From JACCZX01 sp038216465 (GTDB lineage: Bacteria; Pseudomonadota; Gammaproteobacteria; Burkholderiales; Burkholderiaceae_F), in assembly GCA_038216465.1 (NCBI GenBank), contig JBBQQC010000004.1, positions 104,748 to 168,747 of the forward strand: a stretch of DNA of 64,000 bases, given 5' to 3'. Below the pieces are notes generated by a model, which worked only from the letters and a program-made list of their open reading frames with translations, had not been told where the DNA came from and did not search any database. Shown piece after piece: positions 54,101 through 63,876 of the stretch. The position numbers were made by a program, and so were the translations under genes. Each line of letters begins with the position of its first letter. Position 1 is the stretch's first letter.

Positions 54101-55161
54101 GTCAGTGCCCCGCTGGCGGCGCCGCGAATGCCCTCGACTCGCTGCAACACCAGCGTCAAAGTCTGCGCCGACCAGGTAAGCGAACCGCGCGCCGAGCGTA
54201 TCGGGAGGCGCTGCTTGTCGATCGGGCCGGCCTCTAGATTCTCGATCGAAAACGGACCTTCGAGGCTCAACCCCGCAGCAGCGGTAAGTGGCTTCAGGTC
54301 GGCCTGCCCGCGCAGCCGCATTACCGGTGCACCGGCAAACCAGGCGGCAGGGTTGAACTGCGCAACATCGGCGGTGAACTGCGCCAGTGGAACCGGAGCG
54401 AACGGCGTCAGGCGCATGGTGGCCTTCGCGCGCGCGTCGGTGCCGTCGGCATTGACTTCAACCAAGGCATCGAGCAGCGTGCCGCTGGCGCGCAGCTGCG
54501 CGGTCACGCCCTGCTCGCGCAACGTCGACGCCAGCTGTGCTTCGGCACGCAAGGCAAACGGGCTGCGTGCGTCGACGCGGCCATTGAACGTGACGCGGCT
54601 CGGGCCGTGTTCAAAGGCGGCGGACTCGACGCCGATTTCTTCTCGGTTGAAGCGCGCGCTCGCGATGATGTTGACGACTACGTTCGGCGTGCGGCCGCGC
54701 TCGCCGAATTGCAGCTCACCGACAGCCAGGTTGCGCACGCGCAGATCGATCGGTGCAGCGAGCGAGGCCGGTGGCGCCGCGGGTTCTTTGCCGGGCTCCC
54801 AGTCGAGCAATACCCGACGCGCGGTAACGCGCTCGAAATCGAACACGCGCTGGCGCCAACGTAGATCGTACGGCTCAACCGCAACGTCGGCCGCCTGCAG
54901 CGACCACGTCGGCCCTTTCACAGACAGGCTGCCGGCCGTGAATCCGTCGCGCAGCGAGCCCGCGACGTCGCGCACGACGAGTGCAGTATTCAGCCGCGAA
55001 TTCAGCAGCACGACGAAACGCAACCCGCTGCTGGTCGTATACATCCACCAAATCACGGCCGACCCCGCGCCGACGAGCAACAGCGACCCAACGACAACGC
55101 CGATCAACGTTATCACCCAGCGCGAGCGTCGGCGCGGCATGGCAATCGGCGCTGGGTTCAT
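51196..55161 (-). CDS. tamB: Translocation and assembly module protein TamB
   Basis: Large periplasm-spanning protein that works with TamA in outer-membrane protein assembly and lipid transport. About 1321 residues from ATG 55161. One N-terminal membrane helix (about 15-40, WVITLIGVVVGSLLLVGAG) precedes a long beta-rich repeat region and ends with a DUF490/TamB domain (EVGVSVGGTASRPIVRLYSDPSMSDVEKLNWLVLG). The frame upstream of 55161 overlaps tamA and is not coding. It starts five bases after the tamA stop. Confidence 0.93.
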   Translation of the reverse strand: MNPAPIAMPRRRSRWVITLIGVVVGSLLLVGAGSAVIWWMYTTSSGLRFVVLLNSRLNTALVVRDVAGSLRDGFTAGSLSVKGPTWSLQAADVAVEPYDLRWRQRVFDFERVTARRVLLDWEPGKEPAAPPASLAAPIDLRVRNLAVGELQFGERGRTPNVVVNIIASARFNREEIGVESAAFEHGPSRVTFNGRVDARSPFALRAEAQLASTLREQGVTAQLRASGTLLDALVEVNADGTDARAKATMRLTPFAPVPLAQFTADVAQFNPAAWFAGAPVMRLRGQADLKPLTAAAGLSLEGPFSIENLEAGPIDKQRLPIRSARGSLTWSAQTLTLVLQRVEGIRGAASGALTWSAAEGINAKLTLTGMDASTLYSSAAQTRIDGTLNYSLVQQVQRFVGTLRTDTITAAGKDKRIDVAADFNLLLQDQVLTIETARLRLADGRAELAGRVELHGSQAARIKGTFDSLDLARLVKGLDTKLNGRIELDAQFRPAIAGRAELALTDSRLMGRALEGRATIALADQRIDVDVNVASRSARLIAHGGLGAGRELTFDLTVPQLAEVVPQNSGGVTARGTLSGDYAAPQLRMEATATDLRFANGQTIDSVAASISGGVAAGAPLAVLVKVAGHRAPSVDASLASATLTVRGVTSDHTLELNGTTLSKQPVRVVASGGWRAGTAQDYAWRGSLIAAETGRPLELRLSEPAPVTIARGAVNFGPARFEARGTRFAAVELQQRDGRWRTTGTFEGLQPQVLDARATAARRVVRTGSGNRLPLTLRGRWDLELAETLTGVLIVERTAGDLYGGIDALNPIGISDLGLALSIVNNRVNGTAYVRGKSLGRLDAVVDAFVDTNGGVRLAGNRPFRIDVDAVLPDLSWVGPLIGDSVQLEGSGSIKTAISGTPAEPTASGPIRASGLRIAYVEQGLRLEDGTLDANLEDGVLVVNELLFVGAPRVAPDDKRAAESINFATPGRLRAVARVALRTLTGSVGIQVERLPVLQRRDRWMVVSGEGGITLAPERADLYAKLQVDGAYIDFSRLRGARTLPNDVVVVRAEQPGKRNTPALDVTLDVRGNLGSRFYIRGAGLEARLDGALDISGRPGQLLAEGNVRTRGGIYQGYGQRLQIERGILTFQGPIENPALNVLAVRTGLPVEVGVSVGGTASRPIVRLYSDPSMSDVEKLNWLVLGRPPGASGEAGQERALLSAAASALFAGQGDNAGAGLMRSLGVDEISLRPGQDSSSILPRETVAGTLRSATGTTAASDFVAVGKRLSDDLYLTFEQAVSGAATYVALNYQISRRFSLIGRAGTTTALDLVYSIAFD

Positions 55162-55166
55162 TGCAG

Positions 55167-56936
55167 TTAGAACGCGATCGCGACCGAAAAGTGCAATCGA
55201 AACTGTTTCTCGCGTTCGCCGTAGGCGACGTCGACCGCGAGTGGCCCGGCCACGGTGCGCCAACGTACGCCGACGCCGACGCCGACCGCGGGATCGAGAG
55301 CCTTGAATGAATCCGCCGCGTCGCCGACGTCGACAAATCCGGCGATCCCCCAGTTGCCGCCCCAACGCTCGAGCCAATGCACGTACTCGGCCGAACCGAG
55401 CGCCAGCGCGCGGCCGCCGACCACTGCGCCGCCACGCTTGACGCCGAGGCTTTCGAAGCTGTAGCCGCGCACGGTCGTCGAGCCGCCGGTGCGGAACAAA
55501 AAACGGGTCGGCACGATGTCGGCAGTGTCGACTTTGACGGCACCCAGCTCGCTGCGCAGAATCAGCACATCGCGCGCGCCGATCGGAAAGTATTGTGAGA
55601 TACGGCCAAAACCGCGCACGAACGCCTTGTTCAGATCCGCGCCGCTGGCGCCCACCGTGCCTTCCAGTTCGATGACATTGCCGCGTCGCGGATTGGTGAT
55701 CTCGTCGACATCGCGCCGGATCCAGTTGTAGGTGGTCGACAGCGTGTCGAGCTGGATCACTGGCTCAAGCGGCGTTTTGCGCTCCTCGTGCTCGAAGTTG
55801 ATTCCCCATTTCGTTTCGGTGTGCTGCAGGGCGCGCGACCCGTGCAGTTGTGCACGCCGTGCGCCGACGCTCCAACGTTTGACCTTCAGGTCTTCTATGT
55901 CCGAGTCTTCAACCAGCGCGCCGATGCTGTCGCGCGCGCCGTTCGGCTTCGGCGGCAGCAGCAAGTCGATGTACCCGAAACCACCGTTCTGATCGATCCG
56001 GGCGCCGGTTTGCAGGGAGTACGGGTACCCGAAGATCAGCGATTGCCGGTAAGCAAGCTCCAGGTGTACTCCAGCGTCGGAGGCGAAGCCGACTCCGGTG
56101 CTGAACCGTTTGGTACGCGATTCGCGCAGCACCAGTCGCAGCGGCGCGTTGTCAGGACGGGCCGGATCCAGATGCAGCGAGGCCAGTACGGAGGAAAAGT
56201 ACGGCGTCTCTTCGAGCGCCTGCTGAAACTCGATCAGCTTCGCACGATCGAAACGGTCGCCGACCTTGAACGGGTTGTAGCGCTGCACCAGTCTTGCTTT
56301 GTAACGCTCGAGGCCGGTGATCTGCAGCTCGCCGACGGTATACGCGGGGCCGCTATCAATTTCGACAGCCAACGCGGCCGTCGCGTCGTCGGCATTGACC
56401 TTTGCGGTTGAATCGACCAGTTTGGCGCCGGCGAAATCCTGCGCCTGCACGGCAGCCAGTAATTGTGTCTTGGCTGCCTCCCACTGCGGCGAACGAAACG
56501 GTGCGCCGACCGCAAGCGGCCAGTCGGCGCGCAAGGCCGCCGCGCGATCCTGGAAACGCGGTTCGCTGAGCGCGCCGGTGAATTTCAGATCGAGTGCGCC
56601 GACCGCCGTTCTGCGGCCCAGCTCGATGATCAGGCGATAGCGCGCCGTTTCGCCGGCGACCGTCACCGGTTCGAAGCGCAGCGTCGGATCGAAATAGCCT
56701 TCGGTCGCCAGCAGTTCGAGCATCGCGCGCTCCGCACGTCGCAACTCGCGTTCCTCATCGGCTTCATCGGCCTCGGGCCCGATGGTGAAGCGCGCCAGCG
56801 CGGCGTCGACCAGGCCGCCAAGCGGGGCTGGCAACGCCGTCCCCGAGGTGACGATCGGTTGCGTGTCTTGTCCCCATACGATCAGCGGCCAAGCGAGTGT
56901 GATGGCTAGAAGAGCAGCCGAGAGGGGACGTTGCAC
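55167..56936 (-). CDS. tamA: Translocation and assembly module protein TamA
   Basis: Omp85-family outer-membrane protein. 589 residues. A signal peptide (about 1-22, RPLSAALLAITLAWPLIVWGQ) is followed by POTRA domains (to about residue 260) and a 16-strand barrel. Barrel motifs FRTGGSTTVRGYSFESLGV and the C-terminal FRLHFSVAIAF, ending in Phe, are typical. tamB follows on the same strand. It diverges from clpB across a 124-base gap. Confidence 0.94.
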   Translation of the reverse strand: MQRPLSAALLAITLAWPLIVWGQDTQPIVTSGTALPAPLGGLVDAALARFTIGPEADEADEERELRRAERAMLELLATEGYFDPTLRFEPVTVAGETARYRLIIELGRRTAVGALDLKFTGALSEPRFQDRAAALRADWPLAVGAPFRSPQWEAAKTQLLAAVQAQDFAGAKLVDSTAKVNADDATAALAVEIDSGPAYTVGELQITGLERYKARLVQRYNPFKVGDRFDRAKLIEFQQALEETPYFSSVLASLHLDPARPDNAPLRLVLRESRTKRFSTGVGFASDAGVHLELAYRQSLIFGYPYSLQTGARIDQNGGFGYIDLLLPPKPNGARDSIGALVEDSDIEDLKVKRWSVGARRAQLHGSRALQHTETKWGINFEHEERKTPLEPVIQLDTLSTTYNWIRRDVDEITNPRRGNVIELEGTVGASGADLNKAFVRGFGRISQYFPIGARDVLILRSELGAVKVDTADIVPTRFLFRTGGSTTVRGYSFESLGVKRGGAVVGGRALALGSAEYVHWLERWGGNWGIAGFVDVGDAADSFKALDPAVGVGVGVRWRTVAGPLAVDVAYGEREKQFRLHFSVAIAF

Positions 56937-57005
56937 AGTGGGGAGTGGGGTGGTTCGCCGATGCTAGCAAAGGGCGCTGAGGCTTACCTCTCAAAGCGCG
57001 TACAA

Positions 57006-57034
57006 CTTGATTAGGTTGACGTTGGCCCCAAAAT
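57006..57034 (+). promoter_or_regulatory. Heat-shock (sigma-32) promoter of clpB
   Basis: CTTGATT (57006-57012) and CCCCAAAAT (57026-57034) are 13 bases apart, close to the sigma-32 pattern CTTGAAA, 11-16 bases, CCCCATNT. Transcription would start near 57040, about 20 bases before the clpB ATG. clpB is a standard member of the sigma-32 regulon. Confidence 0.65.
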
Positions 57035-57060
57035 ACGAGCCTTGAGCAAGTCTGACTCCT

Positions 57061-59644
<2,584 letters not shown>

Positions 59645-59661
<17 letters not shown>

Positions 59662-59680
59662 TGCACGCCCACGATCCGAT
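59645..59680 (+). terminator. Inverted repeat at the clpB 3' end
   Basis: ATCGGATCGTG (59645-59655) pairs with CACGATCCGAT (59670-59680), 11 perfect base pairs, with a 14-base loop that can itself form a short stem. It includes the clpB stop codon and lies between two convergent genes, so it could serve both. No T tract follows on either strand, so termination is uncertain. Confidence 0.45.
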
Positions 59681-59682
59681 TC

Positions 59683-60390
59683 TTAGACCTGCGTTGCCGC
59701 TAAGGTCACCACCAGGCCGTTAGCGTGGGTCAACTCGTTTTCGATCAGGTGAACAGTTCTAAAGCCGCTCGCTGTCAGTAAGCCGATCAATGAACCCATA
59801 GTCGGCCAGAACGATCTCTTGGAGAGCCCGCTTAATGGATCCAGTAAGCCTCCTTCCTCGTGCCATTTACCCCTCTGACCGTGCAGTGTTTCTTTGGCCT
59901 CGTTCTCTCCCGCGTAGTGAGTCCACAGGAAAAGATTAGGACTTATTTGCGCACATTGCTGTATGAGCTTCCAAGGCTCCGGCAAGTGATACAGCACGCC
60001 CGAGCAAAACGTGGCATCAAAGTTACCCAGGGTTGAAAGCTCGAAGTTCTCCAAATTAGCTTCTAGGAACTCGACCTTGTCGGTGCTGACCAGCCGTTGA
60101 ACAAAACGCGCCCGTTCTATGTTTGAGATTCGCCCTTCTACGGCAACGACTCGCTGCACAGTAGGTGGATTGGCGAGTGCGAAGCTATGCCCTCCTTCGA
60201 GAGCGCCCAATTCCAAGATTGTGCGTGCATTCGGGAAATACCGGAAGAACTGGCCGATGCGGTCATCGTTCATTGCGTCGAATTCGCCGCCATACTCGGT
60301 GCCTTGGATCAAAAATTTCGTGACCCAGGGTTTCCGGCGCTCGAACTCATGGGCGATATCCAACTGATTCACCGGTTTGACTGTATTCAT
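59683..60390 (-). CDS. SAM-dependent methyltransferase of unknown substrate
   Basis: 235 residues from ATG 60390. Class I fold: motif I ILELGALEGGHSFALA, acidic end of strand 2 in VAVEGRISNIERARFV, then FLEANLENF and DATFCSGVLYHLPEPWKLI. The substrate is unknown. It shows no link in function to clpB. Base use is more AT-rich than in clpB, and its stop TAA lies in GTCTAAG, one base off an attC core. The roughly 200 bases upstream (60391-60595) hold no gene that I can see, only the attC-like GCCTAAT remnant at 60579-60585. Confidence 0.85.
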   Translation of the reverse strand: MNTVKPVNQLDIAHEFERRKPWVTKFLIQGTEYGGEFDAMNDDRIGQFFRYFPNARTILELGALEGGHSFALANPPTVQRVVAVEGRISNIERARFVQRLVSTDKVEFLEANLENFELSTLGNFDATFCSGVLYHLPEPWKLIQQCAQISPNLFLWTHYAGENEAKETLHGQRGKWHEEGGLLDPLSGLSKRSFWPTMGSLIGLLTASGFRTVHLIENELTHANGLVVTLAATQV

Positions 60391-60595
60391 TGCGCAAAGG
60401 TTTGACCGCATCCAATAACAGCTAGCGGCACGATGCTCCGCCCGACGCTATTCTAGAGTCTGCTCCTTTGCCGCGTGCCGTGGCCAACGCGATCAGCCAA
60501 AAGGGAGCGCCGAGCGTTTGATCGGATTCTGCACTTAGCATCAGCTAGGCGTGCGTGAAGCCTTCGCCGAAGCAAGGGATTAGGCATCGCCTTTT

Positions 60596-61042
60596 TCAAC
60601 CAGGAATTTCGGGCTCGACGAGATTCGCAAGTTGTGCGAGTGACTCTTGCCAGCCGAGGTAGCACATCTCGACCGGAATGGCTGCAGGCACGCCTTCTTG
60701 CACCACGTGGACCTCGGTTCCGCACGACACTGGCTTCAACGTCACGGCCGTCTTCATTTCCCCAGGCAGGCTCGGGTCGTCGAACCGGTCCGTATAGACA
60801 ATCTTTTCGAATGGCACTAGTTCCTGATATTCGCCGCCGAAGGAGTGGCCCTTGCTCGTCGTGAAGTTTTTGAACGTCATCTTGAAGGTGCCGCCAACTT
60901 TAGGATCCATGTTGTGAACCTTACAGGTGAAGCCGTAGGGTGGAAGCCACTTGGCCATTGCTTCCGCGTCGAGAAAGGCTCGATACACGCGCTCAGGCTT
61001 CGCACGGAGTACGCGGTGAAGTCGGATGGTTCCTGTTGGCAT
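60596..61042 (-). CDS. SRPBCC (AHSA1-like) family protein
   Basis: 148 residues from ATG 61042, which has AAGGCGG nine bases upstream. START/Bet v1-like lipid- or small-ligand-binding fold of the AHSA1 group: IRLHRVLRAKPERVYRAFLDAEAMAKWLPP, GGTFKMTFKNF and VEMCYLGWQESLAQLANLVE. Function unknown; such proteins are common single-gene cassettes. The stop is followed 11 bases later by GCCTAAT (60579-60585), near an attC core. Confidence 0.88.
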   Translation of the reverse strand: MPTGTIRLHRVLRAKPERVYRAFLDAEAMAKWLPPYGFTCKVHNMDPKVGGTFKMTFKNFTTSKGHSFGGEYQELVPFEKIVYTDRFDDPSLPGEMKTAVTLKPVSCGTEVHVVQEGVPAAIPVEMCYLGWQESLAQLANLVEPEIPG

Positions 61043-61111
61043 AATCATCCGCCTTTCAATGCACGGGACGATGGGTGGTATGCGACCTATTACCACCTTT
61101 TGCGGATCGGG

Positions 61112-61558
61112 TTAGGCGCTCCGCTGATTGGTGTTGTACTGCTCATTGTTGAACAGCGCCCTTATTCGTGGGCGCAGCAGGTACGCGATGAGAAGACCAC
61201 CGATTGGCAGCCCGATCAGAGTTCTCAGATCATCTCTCAGTACGGCGTTCGCCGCGTCTCCCACCAGGTTCGCCGTGAGAACGCCAATTGCGAGGTAGAG
61301 GCCCCAAGCGCAGCGCTTCACTAGACCTCGCGCGGAAAGAGCGCAGGCGACGCAAACCATTCCCATCAGCGCGATAGCCCAAGCCCCGAACTCGGACAGT
61401 TCGACATGCGCCTGCGGATTCAGGCGCCATATGCGCTCAAGTCCGCTGCTGGGAAGCAGTAATGCAAGACCAGCTAATCCGCTCATCAGTGCTCCGAAGA
61501 TGAAGAAGGCAACCAGCAGTCGAACGCCGAGTGGAGTCCGCACGATTGCGTTAGACAC
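61112..61558 (-). CDS. Small membrane protein of unknown function
   Basis: 148 residues with about four hydrophobic helices (near 14-36, 57-76, 86-104, 114-130), for example LLVAFFIFGALMSGLAGLALLL and GLYLAIGVLTANLVGDA. I do not recognise the family. ATG 61558 is the likely start. The stop TAA is inside GCCTAAC (61111-61117), an exact attC core motif, and a hairpin GGTGGTA/TACCACC lies about 20 bases further on. Confidence 0.7.
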   Translation of the reverse strand: MSNAIVRTPLGVRLLVAFFIFGALMSGLAGLALLLPSSGLERIWRLNPQAHVELSEFGAWAIALMGMVCVACALSARGLVKRCAWGLYLAIGVLTANLVGDAANAVLRDDLRTLIGLPIGGLLIAYLLRPRIRALFNNEQYNTNQRSA

Positions 61559-61644
61559 GAATGGACGACCACGCTGGCATTTTCGTTTTTAACTTCTGCA
61601 CAAGAGCTTAGCGGTCGTGGGGCGGTTAGCCCAAGGCATGCCGA

Positions 61645-62082
61645 CTACCGCTTCAATGCCAGAACCAGGACGCCGACGGCTACCAAGCCAATGCCCAGCC
61701 ACTCCCGCGCTGATGGACGCTCGCCGAGAAACGCAAAAGCGAACACGGCAACCAGGACCAGGCTGAACTTGTCAACGGGCGCCACCTTCGATGCGTCACC
61801 AATTTGGAGCGCGCGGAAGTAGCAAACCCAGGACGCGCCGGTTGCAAGCGCTGACAGTGAAAGAAAGAGAACCGTCTCCGTTGACAGAGCGCGGGGGTCG
61901 GTCCACTTGCCGGCGTAGACGACGAACGCCGCCAGGACGAAGACAATGATGACGGTGCGGATCAGCGTAGCGAAGTCGGAGTCCACGCCACGAATGCCAA
62001 TCTTGGCGAAGATTGCCGTGGCCGCCGCAAAGCAGGCAGACAGCACCGCCCAGAAGAACCAGCTATTTGACGTGGTGGTCAT
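61645..62082 (-). CDS. Single-unit EamA (DMT) family transporter
   Basis: 145 residues, five hydrophobic helices, equal to one half of a usual ten-helix EamA exporter; such short forms act as dimers in known cases. Sequence FWAVLSACFAAATAIFAKIGIRGVDS, LSALATGASWVCYFRALQIGDASKVAPVDKFSLVLVA and FLGERPSAREWLGIGLVAVGVL is typical, with the conserved KVAPVDK motif. The substrate is unknown. GGCTAAC lies 13 bases after the stop (61625-61631). Confidence 0.88.
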   Translation of the reverse strand: MTTTSNSWFFWAVLSACFAAATAIFAKIGIRGVDSDFATLIRTVIIVFVLAAFVVYAGKWTDPRALSTETVLFLSLSALATGASWVCYFRALQIGDASKVAPVDKFSLVLVAVFAFAFLGERPSAREWLGIGLVAVGVLVLALKR

Positions 62083-62094
62083 GGCTATTGCGGA

Positions 62095-62180
62095 GCGTAA
62101 CCGTTCAAGCTAACCGACGCGCGCCCACGTCCGCTCGATGAGGTTTACATGGCTCAGGGGCAGTGCTCTACGAATTACGC
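62095..62180 (-). mobile_element. Possible attC-like site after the cupin gene
   Basis: On the minus strand the segment opens with GCGTAAT, which contains the cupin stop, and closes with GGTTACGC; the ends are complementary (GCGTAA/TTACGC), next to TTC and GAA that also pair. Inside lies GTCGGTTAGC. The cores differ from the RYYYAAC/GTTRRRY rule by one or two bases, so this is a weak candidate. The next gene starts 13 bases after it, as is usual in cassettes. Confidence 0.35.
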
Positions 62181-62738
62181 CGATGCGCCCGCCACTTCGA
62201 GGCCGGACGGATTGCGCTGGACACCAACCATGAACACCACAATGTGGCACGGCTCCGAGCTCCGGTTGCGCCACGCATGACGAGTGCCGTTTTGTACAAC
62301 GGTGTCGCCAGCGCATAGATGAACGAATGCACCATCATCCAGCTCCAGCCATACCTCGCCTGAGACGATGTACTCGAAGTCAATTGTGCTGGTCGTATGC
62401 ATGCCTGGGCTGTTGGGTTCCATATGCTCGGCCAGACCAGGCAGCTTCGTTTGTAACTCGCTTCGGAGAGTTTGCCGATCGTTGGAGGTCAATTTGGTTT
62501 CGGCCTGCGGCGCGACCGTGAACGTCATGAAGCGGAAACCACCCAGTGGCGGGAAGTAGTCGGTGTATGCCGGCGGGGCCCCGGCGTCCGGAAACTCTGG
62601 TAGGCGGTCGGCGCCCCAAAGTCTGTGAAACGCTGCGCCCGGAAGCAGGGCGACGGTGTCGCCTTCGACCTCGGTATCGCTGACGAAGACAGCCTTGCCT
62701 TGCGCACTATGTCCAGTTGTCACTCGCCGAATCTTCAT
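62175..62738 (-). CDS. Cupin domain protein
   Basis: 187 residues from ATG 62738, which has GAGGAG upstream. The C-terminal half is a cupin barrel: motif 1 in HTTSTIDFEYIVSGEVWLE and motif 2 in GDTVVQNGTRHAWRN. The N-terminal part begins KIRRVTTGHSAQGKAVFVSD. Such proteins are often small-molecule-binding or oxygenase-like; metal ligands appear partly replaced (Thr for one His), so activity is not assured. Confidence 0.87.
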   Translation of the reverse strand: MKIRRVTTGHSAQGKAVFVSDTEVEGDTVALLPGAAFHRLWGADRLPEFPDAGAPPAYTDYFPPLGGFRFMTFTVAPQAETKLTSNDRQTLRSELQTKLPGLAEHMEPNSPGMHTTSTIDFEYIVSGEVWLELDDGAFVHLCAGDTVVQNGTRHAWRNRSSEPCHIVVFMVGVQRNPSGLEVAGASA

Positions 62739-62747
62739 CGATACGCT

Positions 62748-62795
62748 CCTCAGAGACGCGTTGCGACATAGCGTCCGCGTCACCGCTTGTTGGGC
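62748..62795 (-). mobile_element. Degenerate attC half-site
   Basis: Minus strand: GCCCAAC (62789-62795, exact RYYYAAC) lies nine bases after the hydrolase remnant's stop and continues AAGCGGTGACGCGGACGC, the kind of sequence found in the first half of integron attC sites. GACGCG pairs with CGCGTC further on. No GTTRRRY core closes the site before the cupin gene, so it looks decayed. Confidence 0.45.
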
Positions 62796-62804
62796 CCTGT
62801 GAGA

Positions 62805-63281
62805 CTAATCGCGAAGCGCCTTGTTAAAGAAACGAATGGTTTCCTCCAGGACTTGTTGCGCGAAGGGGGCATCGGAGACGCCGGCGAGAGCAGCCTTCTG
62901 CGTGCCGGTTAGTGTCAGGCCATGATCCATGCCGTCGACGACCACATAGCTTGCATGTCCCGGATGAAATGAATTGATCATGTCGCGCAGGTACTCGTGC
63001 TGATAGGAGTCGGTCACGAAATCGGCCGTGCCGTAGAAAATCAGCGCCGGTGCCTCGATCCGCTTCTATAGCGTCGCCAAATCGAGCGCTGCGATCTGCT
63101 GCATCTACGTGTACGGAGCAGGTGCCTGCAAAGCCCCGGCGCATGCTTTGTTTGCCTTGACGATCTCCTCGGGTATCTTCCTGTCGACATACAAGCGATG
63201 CGCGCACCACTGGTGATTGCGGGTGCGCCGATCCACTTCGTCGTAAGGCATACCGGCAAGGACCGATTGGCGGTCACGCGC
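62805..63281 (-). pseudogene. Alpha/beta hydrolase remnant with two in-frame TAG codons
   Basis: Reading the minus strand in the frame that ends at 62805 gives VLAGMPYDEVDRRTRNHQW, KIPEEIVKANKACAGALQAP, a TAG at 63105-63107, MQQIAALDLATL, a second TAG at 63066-63068, then KRIEAPALIFYGTADFVTD and VVDGMDHGLTLTGTQKAAL to the end. The last part holds the Asp (GTADFVTD) and His (DGMDHG) of a serine hydrolase; the nucleophile-containing N-terminus is missing. It is a truncated and mutated gene. Confidence 0.78.
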
Positions 63282-63779
63282 TCAGTAATAAAGCCGAAGG
63301 ACGGTGCCTAAACTCTCGGACAAGGCCTGCGACTCGGAAACCAGGCGTACGTGGGCGGCTGTTGCTGCCTGCTCGTTGGGAACGAAGAGACTGGAAGACG
63401 CGAGAGCAGTGAGTGCCTTCACCTTCTCGCGGAGCGAGTCATCAGCGACGCGCTCAACGAGCAAGGGCCACCCTTCGATTCGCCGCAAGGATGCCTTCGT
63501 TGACTTCCTCGGACAGCGCGTCCTGTCCCCACGCCCCGCGATTGCGTCTGGACTCGAGGAACTCCAAATAGGCGCGCGCATAGAGGCGCAAAGCGTCGAG
63601 GATGGCCTCTTGGAGGGAGAGCAGGGTTTCGCGCTGAAACGTCCTGGCCCGTTCAACCCGCTGGTCCCTGAGCTTCGCGCTCTGGAGCGACTGGGAGTTC
63701 CGACTCGTGATCCAACTCGTGGCAATGCTCGCGAGCGCGCCAATGATCGTTCCGATAAAGCCCCGATTGCGGATTCCAC
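63282..63779 (-). pseudogene. Frameshifted gene for a membrane-anchored protein
   Basis: Minus strand, two frames: one reads RGFIGTIIGALASIATSW, a hydrophobic N-terminal helix, then helical sequence such as RTFQRETLLSLQEAILDALR and ALSEEVNEGILAANRRVAL, and stops; shifting by one base near 63462 continues LVERVADDSLREKVKALTAL to LGTVLRLYY and a TGA at 63282-63284. One extra base (C on the plus strand at about 63462) accounts for the break. No clear start codon is seen. Family not recognised. It begins just after the attC site. Confidence 0.65.
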
Positions 63780-63797
63780 AATGGTCAGTTTAGTGGG

Positions 63798-63869
63798 ACC
63801 TAACGTTTGAGCTCAGCCGCGTGCGGAGGCCGCAGGCCGTAGCACGTCGGCTGGGGCGAAGGGTTAGGC
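63798..63869 (-). mobile_element. Integron attC recombination site
   Basis: 72 bases on the minus strand, eight bases after the stop of the edge gene and in the same orientation. It opens with GCCTAAC (R'', 63863-63869) and closes with GTTAGGT (R', 63798-63804), matching RYYYAAC and GTTRRRY and pairing at six of seven bases. Inside, CAGCCG-A-CGTGC pairs with GCACG-CGGCTG, leaving one unpaired A, the extrahelical base typical of attC L boxes; a GGCC-rich inner stem follows. No integrase gene is in the window. Confidence 0.85.
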
Positions 63870-63876
63870 CCGCTGG

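Noticed and set aside
61549..61631. Full attC between the EamA and membrane-protein genes
   Set aside because: GGCTAAC is present on one side, but the other side carries GTCTAAC in the same sense rather than a closing GTTRRRY, so only a half-site is supported.
62805..63281. Amber recoding to make a full hydrolase
   Set aside because: The N-terminal catalytic half is absent, so reading through the TAG codons would not give a working enzyme.
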